From the NCBI GenBank assembly GCA_019931105.1, contig JAIOUW010000001.1:1798001-1862000 (forward strand): a stretch of 64,000 bases of DNA, read 5' to 3'. Positions 18,216-24,638 of the stretch are shown here, one piece after another. A model generated the notes under the pieces. That model did no database searches and was not told the origin of the DNA. It saw nothing but the letters and a program-made list of their open reading frames with translations. The first letter of the stretch is position 1. Each line of letters opens with the position of its first letter. This stretch comes from Flavobacteriaceae bacterium NBU2977 (GTDB lineage: Bacteria; Bacteroidota; Bacteroidia; Flavobacteriales; Flavobacteriaceae). Both the position numbers and the translations under genes were made by a program.

Positions 18216-19355
18216 ATGAAGTTAGATAAGAATGATGTTTTAAGGGCTCTGGAAAACATCACCGTTCCCGGTGAGGGCAAAAATATGGTAGAGAGTGGGG
18301 CGGTAAAGAACGTGCAGATTTTTGGTGATGAGGTAGAGGTAGATATCACGATCAAAAACCCTAGCCTTCAGGCCCGTAAAAAGACCGAGGTAGAAATTTT
18401 GAAGGTCATCCACAGAGAGGTTTACGAAAAGGCAAAAATCAAAGTCAACATCAAGGTCGATGTTCCCGAAAGGCCCAAAACGAACGAAATAAAAGGGAAA
18501 CCGATTCCCGGTATTCAGAATATCATTGCGGTGGCCTCGGGAAAAGGAGGTGTGGGCAAATCTACCGTTACGGCAAACTTGGCCGTTACCTTGGCCAAAA
18601 TGGGGTTTAAAGTCGGACTTTTGGATGCCGACATCTACGGGCCATCCATGCCCATTATGTTCGACGTGGCCCATGAAAAACCTTTGGCCGTCAATATCGA
18701 TGGCAAATCTAAAATGAAGCCTGTCGAAAGCTATGGTGTGAAGTTATTGTCCATCGGATTTTTCACCCAGCCCAATCAGGCCGTTATTTGGCGTGGCCCA
18801 ATGGCCTCAAAGGCGTTGAACCAAATGATCTTTGATGCCCATTGGGGCGAAATCGACTTTATGCTATTGGATCTTCCCCCGGGAACAGGTGACATCCATC
18901 TGAGTATTATGCAGGCCATGCCCGTCACCGGTGCCGTTATTGTCAGCACGCCACAAGAAGTGGCACTCGCCGATGCGAGAAAAGGCGTGGCAATGTTCAA
19001 ACAAGATTCCATCAACGTGCCGGTTTTGGGCATTGTGGAGAATATGGCCTATTTTACCCCTGAAGAACTTCCCAACAACAAATATTATATCTTTGGAAAA
19101 GAAGGTGCCAAAAACTTGGCCGAAGATTTGAAAGTGCCGTTTTTAGGCGAAATTCCCTTGGTGCAGAGCATTCGCGAAGCCGGTGATGTAGGTAGACCGG
19201 CGGCTTTGCAAACTGCGACGACCATAGAGGAGGCCTTCGAGGCATTGACCAAGAACGTGGTGCAAGAGGTCGTCGATAGAAATGAAAACCTCCCTCCCAC
19301 GGAAGCGATAAAAATAACAACAATGGCGGGTTGTTCCGCAGTCAAGAAAAAGTAA
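18216..19355 (+). CDS. mrp: Mrp/ApbC-type iron-sulfur cluster carrier ATPase
   Basis: A 379-residue P-loop NTPase of the Mrp/NBP35 family, which moves Fe-S clusters to apoproteins in the cytosol. Residues 1-95 form a MIP18/DUF59-like domain. The deviant Walker A GKGGVGKST lies at 109-117 (K115), followed by DADIYGPSMP and DLPPGTGD. Classical ApbC has a CxxC in the segment after ENM. Here that segment reads FTPEELPNNKYYIFGKEG with no cysteine, as I recall for other Bacteroidota Mrp proteins. A single Cys occurs at the extreme C-terminus (MAGCSAVKKK). The NifU-like scaffold gene starts one base after its stop, which supports a shared role in cluster assembly. Confidence 0.93.
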   Translation: MKLDKNDVLRALENITVPGEGKNMVESGAVKNVQIFGDEVEVDITIKNPSLQARKKTEVEILKVIHREVYEKAKIKVNIKVDVPERPKTNEIKGKPIPGIQNIIAVASGKGGVGKSTVTANLAVTLAKMGFKVGLLDADIYGPSMPIMFDVAHEKPLAVNIDGKSKMKPVESYGVKLLSIGFFTQPNQAVIWRGPMASKALNQMIFDAHWGEIDFMLLDLPPGTGDIHLSIMQAMPVTGAVIVSTPQEVALADARKGVAMFKQDSINVPVLGIVENMAYFTPEELPNNKYYIFGKEGAKNLAEDLKVPFLGEIPLVQSIREAGDVGRPAALQTATTIEEAFEALTKNVVQEVVDRNENLPPTEAIKITTMAGCSAVKKK

Positions 19356-19356
19356 T

Positions 19357-19596
19357 ATGACACCTGAGGAATTAAAGTTGAATGTTGAAAAGGCCTTGGA
19401 AGAGATCAGGCCGTTTTTACAAAGCGATGGAGGTGACATTTCGCTGGTGTCCATCGATAACGAAAATTCGGTAAAAGTAAAGTTGGAAGGTGCTTGTGTG
19501 GGTTGTACCGTGAACCAGATGACCCTCAAAAGTGGTGTCGAGATGACTATAAAAAAGTATGCACCACAAATCGAGGAGGTTATAAACATTGCCTAA
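19357..19596 (+). CDS. NifU C-terminal-domain protein (Fe-S scaffold)
   Basis: A 79-residue stand-alone NifU C-terminal domain. It has the family's SDGGDISLV stretch and the cluster-binding CVGC motif in GACVGCTVNQMTLKSGVE. Such proteins (Nfu type) assemble or carry a 4Fe-4S cluster, usually as dimers. It starts directly after the mrp stop (one-base gap), so the two are almost certainly cotranscribed and functionally linked. The length is normal for single-domain Nfu proteins of Bacteroidota. Confidence 0.93.
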   Translation: MTPEELKLNVEKALEEIRPFLQSDGGDISLVSIDNENSVKVKLEGACVGCTVNQMTLKSGVEMTIKKYAPQIEEVINIA

Positions 19597-19636
19597 TACC
19601 CTGACAAATATCATTTATTTTGACTTTTGTACGAGA

Positions 19637-19644
19637 TAGCTTTG
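19637..19644 (+). promoter_or_regulatory. Possible -7 box upstream of ferredoxin reductase
   Basis: TAGCTTTG fits TAnnTTTG and lies 25 bases before the reductase ATG. The nearest upstream TTTG is at 19619-19622, a spacing of only fourteen bases, which is short. The reductase may also be reached by read-through from mrp-nfu. Confidence 0.4.
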
Positions 19645-19669
19645 CCATGACCTTAAACGAGATTTTTTA

Positions 19670-20731
19670 ATGATCAAGACAGATATATTGATAATTGGAG
19701 CTGGCCCAACGGGCCTTTTTGCAGTTTTTGAGGCGGGTCTTTTACAATTGAAATGCCATTTGATCGATGCGCTTCCCCAGGCTGGCGGACAATGCTCCGA
19801 AATTTACCCGAAGAAACCCATTTATGATATTCCCGGTTTCCCGGAGGTATTGGCAGGCGAACTTGTAGATAATCTGATGGAACAGATCAGACCTTTTCAA
19901 CCCGGGTTCACCTTGGGCGAACGGGCCGAGACCATCGAAAAACTTGATGATGGCACCTTTATCGTTACAACCAACAAGGGTACGAAACATAGTGCCCCGA
20001 TTGTGGCCATCGCAGGTGGATTGGGGAGTTTTGAACCGCGCAAACCATTATTGGAGAATCTATCGAAATATGAGGATAACGGTATTGCATATATTATTAA
20101 AGATCCCGAAATCTATCGAAATAAAAGAGTTGTGATTGCCGGCGGCGGTGATTCAGCCTTGGACTGGAGTATCTTTTTGACCGATGTAGCCTCGGAGGTT
20201 ACTTTAGTACACCGCCGAAATGAATTTCGAGGTGCCTTGGATTCCGTTGAAAAAGTACAGCACTTAAAGAATGAAGGTAAAATCAATTTGATTACTCCTG
20301 CCGAAATCGTCGGTTTAAAAGGAGATGAAAAATTGGAAGCGGTAACGATTCGAAAATCGACAGACCCGCAACAGGATTTTGACTTGAACGTCGATAACTT
20401 TATCCCTTTGTTCGGACTTTCACCAAAACTCGGACCTATTGCCGACTGGGGGCTGGAAATCGAAAAGAACGCGATTAAGGTCGATAATACGCTTGACTAC
20501 CAGACCAATATTCCAGGGGTTTATGCCATTGGCGATGTCAATACCTATCCTGGGAAATTGAAATTGATTTTGTGCGGATTTCATGAGGCCACACTAATGT
20601 GCCAAAGTGCCTATCAGCGAATTTTCCCCGATAAGAAATATGTAATGAAGTATACTACCGTAGGAGGTGTTACCGGGTTCGACGGCTCTAAAAAAGAAGC
20701 ACCCAAAGCGGTAGTAAAAGCAATTGATTAA
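19670..20731 (+). CDS. Ferredoxin--NADP(+) reductase, thioredoxin-reductase-like type
   Basis: A 353-residue flavoprotein of the TrxR-like ferredoxin-NADP reductase class found in Bacteroidota and Firmicutes. It has an N-terminal FAD motif (IIGAGPTGLFAVFEAG), the family's GGQCSEIYPKKPIYDIPGFP stretch, an NADPH-binding GGGDSALDW, and a C-terminal FAD contact in GVYAIGDVNTY. It lacks the redox CxxC of true thioredoxin reductases, as expected. It should pass electrons between NADPH and the 2Fe-2S ferredoxin encoded at 21157. A four-helix-bundle gene now separates the two. Placement after mrp and nfu suggests supply of electrons for Fe-S assembly, which is inference. Confidence 0.93.
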   Translation: MIKTDILIIGAGPTGLFAVFEAGLLQLKCHLIDALPQAGGQCSEIYPKKPIYDIPGFPEVLAGELVDNLMEQIRPFQPGFTLGERAETIEKLDDGTFIVTTNKGTKHSAPIVAIAGGLGSFEPRKPLLENLSKYEDNGIAYIIKDPEIYRNKRVVIAGGGDSALDWSIFLTDVASEVTLVHRRNEFRGALDSVEKVQHLKNEGKINLITPAEIVGLKGDEKLEAVTIRKSTDPQQDFDLNVDNFIPLFGLSPKLGPIADWGLEIEKNAIKVDNTLDYQTNIPGVYAIGDVNTYPGKLKLILCGFHEATLMCQSAYQRIFPDKKYVMKYTTVGGVTGFDGSKKEAPKAVVKAID

Positions 20732-20736
20732 AAGGG

Positions 20737-20755
20737 TTAGGAGCTAGGAGATAGG
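20737..20755. repeat. Left arm of imperfect inverted repeat flanking four-helix gene
   Basis: TTAGGAGCTAGGAGATAGG sits just after the reductase stop. The reverse complement of 21135-21151 is TAGGAATTAGGAGTTAG, and the two arms agree at about fourteen of eighteen aligned positions. The pair brackets the four-helix-bundle gene exactly, suggesting the unit arrived as a discrete insertion. Confidence 0.6.
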
Positions 20756-20769
20756 GCTTGGCAAAGTTT

Positions 20770-21117
20770 ATGGCTGTAAAAAGATTTGAAGATTTAATTG
20801 TTTGGCAAAATTCTCAGGACTTTGCGGTATCTATTTATAAAGATTTTTCAACCTTAAAGGACTATTTTTTTAAAGACCAAATTACGCGTGCGTCGGTTTC
20901 AATTTCAAATAATATAGCCGAAGGTTTTGATAGAAGAACAAATCCGGATTTTATAAGATTCTTGTATATAGCTATTGCTTCGAATAGTGAGGTGAGATCA
21001 ATGTTATATTTGTCAGAAAGATTAGAATACTTGCCAAAGGATAGAACAGAGGAACTAATGGATAAGTCAAATGAAATTTCCAAAATGCTTTATGGCCTAA
21101 TTCAGTCAATGAATTGA
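20770..21117 (+). CDS. Four-helix-bundle protein (S23 / Avd-like family)
   Basis: A 115-residue protein of the family first described in intervening sequences of 23S rRNA genes. The hallmarks are MAVKRFEDLIVWQ at the start, ITRASVSISNNIAEGF in the middle and SEVRSMLYLSERLEYL near the end. I chose the ATG at 20770 over a TTG at 20758 because family members begin with this motif. No enzymatic activity is established; relatives form pentameric bundles, and some (Avd) act with diversity-generating reverse transcriptases, which are absent here. The gene interrupts the reductase-ferredoxin pair, is AT-richer than its neighbours (20/60 and 22/60 G+C in two lines I counted) and is bracketed by TAGGAG inverted repeats. 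Confidence 0.88.
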   Translation: MAVKRFEDLIVWQNSQDFAVSIYKDFSTLKDYFFKDQITRASVSISNNIAEGFDRRTNPDFIRFLYIAIASNSEVRSMLYLSERLEYLPKDRTEELMDKSNEISKMLYGLIQSMN

Positions 21118-21134
21118 TACCGGTTTACTAATAA

Positions 21135-21151
21135 CTAACTCCTAATTCCTA
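21135..21151. repeat. Right arm of imperfect inverted repeat flanking four-helix gene
   Basis: CTAACTCCTAATTCCTA lies six bases before the ferredoxin ATG and is the inverted partner of 20737-20755. It occupies the position where the ferredoxin ribosome-binding region would be. Confidence 0.6.
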
Positions 21152-21156
21152 TTTTA

Positions 21157-21483
21157 ATGGATATTAAAATAAATATAACCGACCGTGATGGCGTAACCCA
21201 TGAAGTTGATGCACCGACCGATATGAACATGAACCTGATGGAGGTGGTACGCTCTTACGAACTGGCCCCCGAAGGTACGATCGGGGTTTGCGGGGGCATG
21301 GCCATGTGCGCCTCCTGCCAGTGCTACGTTAAATCAGATCATGAACTTCCTGAAAAATCGGACGATGAAGAGGCCATGTTGGCCGAAGCCTTTTATGTTG
21401 AGGACAATTCGAGATTGGGTTGTCAGATTCGAATTACCGAAGATCTCGACGGCTTGGAAGTCGAATTGGCACCGGAATCTTAA
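21157..21483 (+). CDS. 2Fe-2S ferredoxin
   Basis: A 108-residue adrenodoxin/Isc-type ferredoxin. The cluster ligands are visible as C45, C51, C54 and C89 (pattern C-x5-C-x2-C then a distant C in LGCQIRI). It starts with a short beta segment (MDIKINITDRDG) typical of the fold. It should accept electrons from the reductase at 19670 and donate them in Fe-S assembly or biosynthesis. Composition is ordinary (29/60 G+C in one line), in contrast to the AT-rich genes on either side, so it belongs to the core block with mrp, nfu and the reductase. Confidence 0.94.
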   Translation: MDIKINITDRDGVTHEVDAPTDMNMNLMEVVRSYELAPEGTIGVCGGMAMCASCQCYVKSDHELPEKSDDEEAMLAEAFYVEDNSRLGCQIRITEDLDGLEVELAPES

Positions 21484-21500
21484 CTAATCTTGCCTTGTCA

Positions 21501-21887
21501 TTAAGTTTTGTGAATTATTTCAACCTGTTTTGAAATCTTTTTTGCTTTACTAGGTCTCAGTTGAATTCGATTTTCTTCATCATGTATTTCAGAATGATAC
21601 GGATTATCTTCAACTGGAAGATATTTTACTTTTGTAGGAACACTTCGCACATTCAAAGTTTGAATTTTGGCAACTGTAAAAAAGTCCTTTTTAACGAAAA
21701 TTGAATTGGCAACATCGTTATGATTTCTGAAATTGCATCGGTCGACGGAGCAACCTTGAGAGTCTTTAAATGCGGAGGAGGAAATACGATTTTCCCTATT
21801 ATTCCAATTTATTTTTAAAACGCCTCGGAAAAGAAATTCCTCATCAGATATTATTTCGTTTAGTTCAGAAACTTCTGAAGAAGGCAT
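21501..21887 (-). CDS. Conserved protein of unknown function, last gene of AT-rich three-gene cassette
   Basis: A 128-residue protein with no signal peptide or membrane segment. The core is FLFRGVLKINWNN followed by SSSAFKDSQGCSVDR. I recall this LFR-G-V...SS-AFKD-x-GxSVDR pattern from uncharacterised bacterial proteins next to genes like its neighbour, but I know no demonstrated function. The C-terminal part is strongly basic (RIQLRPSKAKKISKQVEI). Its start overlaps the preceding gene by 23 bases, implying translational coupling. The segment is far richer in A+T than the flanking ferredoxin gene, suggesting acquisition. A toxin or enzyme role within a small module is possible but unproven. 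Confidence 0.75.
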   Translation of the reverse strand: MPSSEVSELNEIISDEEFLFRGVLKINWNNRENRISSSAFKDSQGCSVDRCNFRNHNDVANSIFVKKDFFTVAKIQTLNVRSVPTKVKYLPVEDNPYHSEIHDEENRIQLRPSKAKKISKQVEIIHKT

Positions 21888-22383
21888 TTATTTCGGAATT
21901 TATACTATTAATCGGAATGTTTTTTTCAATTTCATATCCCTCAATTTCTCCATAATATTCTGCGTGGTCATGGAAGATTTCTACTTCCAAAAAATTCTCT
22001 CCCTTTGAAAATTCAAATTGAATGGAGTTTCGTCCTGTTGGGAATATTTCAGGTTGATATGATGTGTCTTTTATTATTTCTTTTATTGAATCTAAAAAAT
22101 TCTCTTCAAAACCAAGTCCCCCATATCCATTCCAATTATCTGGTAAATTTTTGAAATTTTCAAGCTTTTTCAAATTTTCAACTAACTTGTTAATTGAATA
22201 TCCTTTTGAATCTGCCGGAGCAATTACACTGGAATCGCTGCCTTCGACTTTATGTATTGTGATTAGTGGCCTTTCCCATTTATCAATAATTTCTGTGGTA
22301 GATGTTTCGTTGAAAGAAATTAAGGAAACAGCTGTAAAGAAACCAAGGCTTGTAGAATTAGGGTTTAGCATCATCTTTAACAT
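21865..22383 (-). CDS. Conserved protein of unknown function with NWNGYGG motif, middle gene of cassette
   Basis: Up to 172 residues; Met4 or Met5 (22374 or 22371) could also serve as start. The middle reads LKNLPDNWNGYGGLGFEENFLDSI and the later part IFPTGRNSIQFEFSKGENFLEVEIF. The combination of LP-x-W-x-GYG and a later P-x-G-x-IQxEF...LEVEI segment is one I recognise from uncharacterised proteins encoded beside SVDR-type genes like 21501. There is no signal peptide. It overlaps the upstream gene by 26 bases and the downstream gene by 23. One line of this gene (22141-22200) has only 12/60 G+C. The function is unknown. Confidence 0.75.
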   Translation of the reverse strand: MLKMMLNPNSTSLGFFTAVSLISFNETSTTEIIDKWERPLITIHKVEGSDSSVIAPADSKGYSINKLVENLKKLENFKNLPDNWNGYGGLGFEENFLDSIKEIIKDTSYQPEIFPTGRNSIQFEFSKGENFLEVEIFHDHAEYYGEIEGYEIEKNIPINSINSEINAFFRSF

Positions 22384-22717
22384 TGTTTAGTATACCTTCT
22401 TCAATTTTATCAATGTGATTTCCTAGCCATTGATATATAGATTTGGCAGTTGAGTAATCAACAATAATTCCAGTTTTGATGTATCGAATAAAACTAGTAT
22501 TCAAATCTTTGGGTTCTGCTTCATCTTTGATTTCCCTTGTTAAAAGCCCATCCTCGTCTACCTCATAAGTTTGGGAATATGGTATCGCATGTCTTTCCAT
22601 AAAAAAATTAATTGCGATTTCCCCTTTAGGAGTTACGCCACCATGCGCTCCATTAACATATTCAGGATTATATTCTTCTGCAAATTTGTATTTGCATTTA
22701 ATTTTTGGCCTAGACAT
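22358..22717 (-). CDS. Small protein of unknown function, first gene of cassette (possibly DUF3467-like)
   Basis: 119 residues from the ATG at 22717 (MSRPKIKCKYKFAEEYNPEY). A longer frame from 22762 would run through a perfect -7 promoter box, so I prefer the shorter start. The layout is an N-terminal strand, YVNGAHGGVTPKGEIAINFF, then a C-terminal helix in IVDYSTAKSIYQWLGNHIDKIEE. This loosely resembles DUF3467-type small proteins (N-G...s...eI-l-F...sp..Ak.l...L), but I would not insist on it. It heads three overlapping genes on the reverse strand, downstream of an ABC exporter gene. Function unknown. Confidence 0.7.
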   Translation of the reverse strand: MSRPKIKCKYKFAEEYNPEYVNGAHGGVTPKGEIAINFFMERHAIPYSQTYEVDEDGLLTREIKDEAEPKDLNTSFIRYIKTGIIVDYSTAKSIYQWLGNHIDKIEEGILNNVKDDAKP

Positions 22718-22732
22718 CTTTTTTGTTTGTGC

Positions 22733-22740
22733 CAAAGTTA
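22733..22740 (-). promoter_or_regulatory. -7 box of the three-gene cassette
   Basis: Read on the reverse strand this is TAACTTTG, a full match to TAnnTTTG, ending 15 bases before the ATG at 22717. No clear -33 TTTG is seen upstream. It suggests that the cassette has its own promoter and does not depend on the exporter gene upstream, and it argues against the longer start at 22762. Confidence 0.55.
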
Positions 22741-22780
22741 AAACATAAAAGAATAAAACCATTTTATATGTTAATTATTA

Positions 22781-24520
22781 TTAAATCCTTGCCTGGTAGG
22801 TAAACAGGTTATAATATCGCCCTTCTTTGGTAATCAATTCATCGTGCGTACCTTGTTCGGCGATGCGTCCGTTTTCAATGACCAATATTTGATCGGCCTT
22901 GCGGATCGTGCTCAGTCTATGGGCGATGACGAAAGTGGTTCTACCCTTGGTCAGTTCGGCCAGACTTTTTTGGATCAAGGCCTCACTTTCGGTGTCGAGG
23001 TTTGAGGTAGCTTCGTCAAGGATCAATATTCTCGGATCGGCCAAAACGGCCCTCGCAATTGCTATACGTTGGCGTTGACCACCTGATAATTTAACGCCCC
23101 TTTCTCCGATTACCGTGTCAAGGCCTTCATCGAACCGGTCTGTAAATTCATCTACATAGGCCGCACGTACCGCTTCGTACAACTCTTGTTCAGAGGCGTC
23201 GGGTCTGGGGAAAAGTATATTTTCGCGAATTGTACCTTCAAAAAGAAAATCGTCCTGTAAGACAACTCCCAAAAATTGGCGAAAACTGGTCAAATCTATT
23301 TTAGACAAATCTTTGCCATCGATGGTGATTTTTCCCGAATCCGGATTTAAAAAACTGGCGGCCAAACCCGCAATGGTCGATTTTCCCGAACCAGAACTGC
23401 CAACAAGTGCTATAACATCGCCCGATTTCGCTTCGAAACTGATATTGTGCAATACTTCCTTATCTTCTTCATAGGCGAACGACACATTGACGAACTTCAT
23501 GTTGCCTTGGATCTCAGAAAGTTGAACGGTGCGTTCTTTTTCGTCGGCTTCACTGATTTTGTTCATCAACTCCTCGGTACGGTCCAGACCGGCCAAAGCT
23601 TCTGTCAACTGGCTGCCTATGTTGCTCATCTGCACGATGGGGGCCACCATCAGGGCCAACAAGAAGGTAAATTTGAAATATTCACCTTCCGAAATCGTTC
23701 CTTCGATCATTAGGTGTCCGCCATAGCCCATCATTATTACCGTTGTGGCCAATCCTAAAAGAAACGTTGACGAACTGGTCATCACCGCCGTAGCAGTTAG
23801 GCTTTTCTTCACATTCTTGTAAAGTCTTTCCACCCCTTCCTCAAAAACTTTGGCTTCCTGTTCTTCGGCATTAAAACCCTTGATGACCCGAATACCCCCA
23901 AGGGTTTCCGTCAAGCGCCCCTTGACCTCGGCATTTATCTTTCCCCTTTCCCTAAAAACGGGCCGAATTATTTTAAATGCTTTCAGGGCTATTACCGCGA
24001 AAAGTATAAGGGGTATAAACGTTAATAAGGTTAGGCCAATATTTACTTGTAACAAAAGTATTAGGGACACAACCGCCGTAATTGTTCCTCCGACCAATTG
24101 AACCAATCCTGTTCCAATAAGGTTGCGCACCCCTTCCACATCGCTCATAATTCTTGATACCAAGGCCCCTGATTTTGTATTGTCAAAGAAGCGGATAGGG
24201 AGCGCCAACACCTTTTTTTGTACTTGTGCCCTTAACTCAGATATCATGAACTGCGCCTGTATACTTAGTACTTTGGTCAGTAAAAAGGACATTGTTGCCT
24301 GAACGAGAAAAGCAAAAGCAACCCCAATAACGAGAATTTTCAAATTATTGTAGTCTTTGTTTGGAACAATATCATCTAAAAAATACTCGAGAGAAATCGG
24401 GGCCACAAAACTTGCCGCCTTGCTGATCACAATTAACAACAATCCTAAAAAGACCAGTTTTCTTCGGGGCCATATAATGGTCTTGAATGCCGTAATGATG
24501 CTGACTTTATTTTCTGCCAT
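22781..24520 (-). CDS. ABC exporter (MsbA/MDR-type half transporter)
   Basis: A 579-residue half transporter: a six-helix exporter membrane domain (about 1-310) fused to an ATPase domain. Motifs are Walker A GSSGSGKST with K380, signature LSGGQRQRIAIARAV, Walker B ILILDEATSNLD, and switch IAHRLSTI. It works as a homodimer or heterodimer in the inner membrane, exporting lipids, drugs or peptides; the substrate cannot be read from sequence. There is no peptidase domain. It stands alone on the reverse strand, divergent from the acylase gene at 24639, with the AT-rich cassette downstream. Confidence 0.93.
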   Translation of the reverse strand: MAENKVSIITAFKTIIWPRRKLVFLGLLLIVISKAASFVAPISLEYFLDDIVPNKDYNNLKILVIGVAFAFLVQATMSFLLTKVLSIQAQFMISELRAQVQKKVLALPIRFFDNTKSGALVSRIMSDVEGVRNLIGTGLVQLVGGTITAVVSLILLLQVNIGLTLLTFIPLILFAVIALKAFKIIRPVFRERGKINAEVKGRLTETLGGIRVIKGFNAEEQEAKVFEEGVERLYKNVKKSLTATAVMTSSSTFLLGLATTVIMMGYGGHLMIEGTISEGEYFKFTFLLALMVAPIVQMSNIGSQLTEALAGLDRTEELMNKISEADEKERTVQLSEIQGNMKFVNVSFAYEEDKEVLHNISFEAKSGDVIALVGSSGSGKSTIAGLAASFLNPDSGKITIDGKDLSKIDLTSFRQFLGVVLQDDFLFEGTIRENILFPRPDASEQELYEAVRAAYVDEFTDRFDEGLDTVIGERGVKLSGGQRQRIAIARAVLADPRILILDEATSNLDTESEALIQKSLAELTKGRTTFVIAHRLSTIRKADQILVIENGRIAEQGTHDELITKEGRYYNLFTYQARI

Positions 24521-24638
24521 AGCTATTCTTAAGTAGAACTGGCAATTTAGTTTAAATCTATAGAAACGTGAAAGTGGGATTCTTTTAAATCGATAAAAGC
24601 TGATGCAATTTGTGTAATTTTAAAAATAAAACAGCACC

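Noticed and set aside
20770-21117. Diversity-generating retroelement accessory (Avd)
   Set aside because: No reverse transcriptase and no template/variable repeat pair are visible nearby, so only the four-helix family is claimed.
22064-22390. 108-codon plus-strand ORF across the cassette
   Set aside because: It is antisense to the NWNGYGG gene, which has overlaps on both sides consistent with a real operon.
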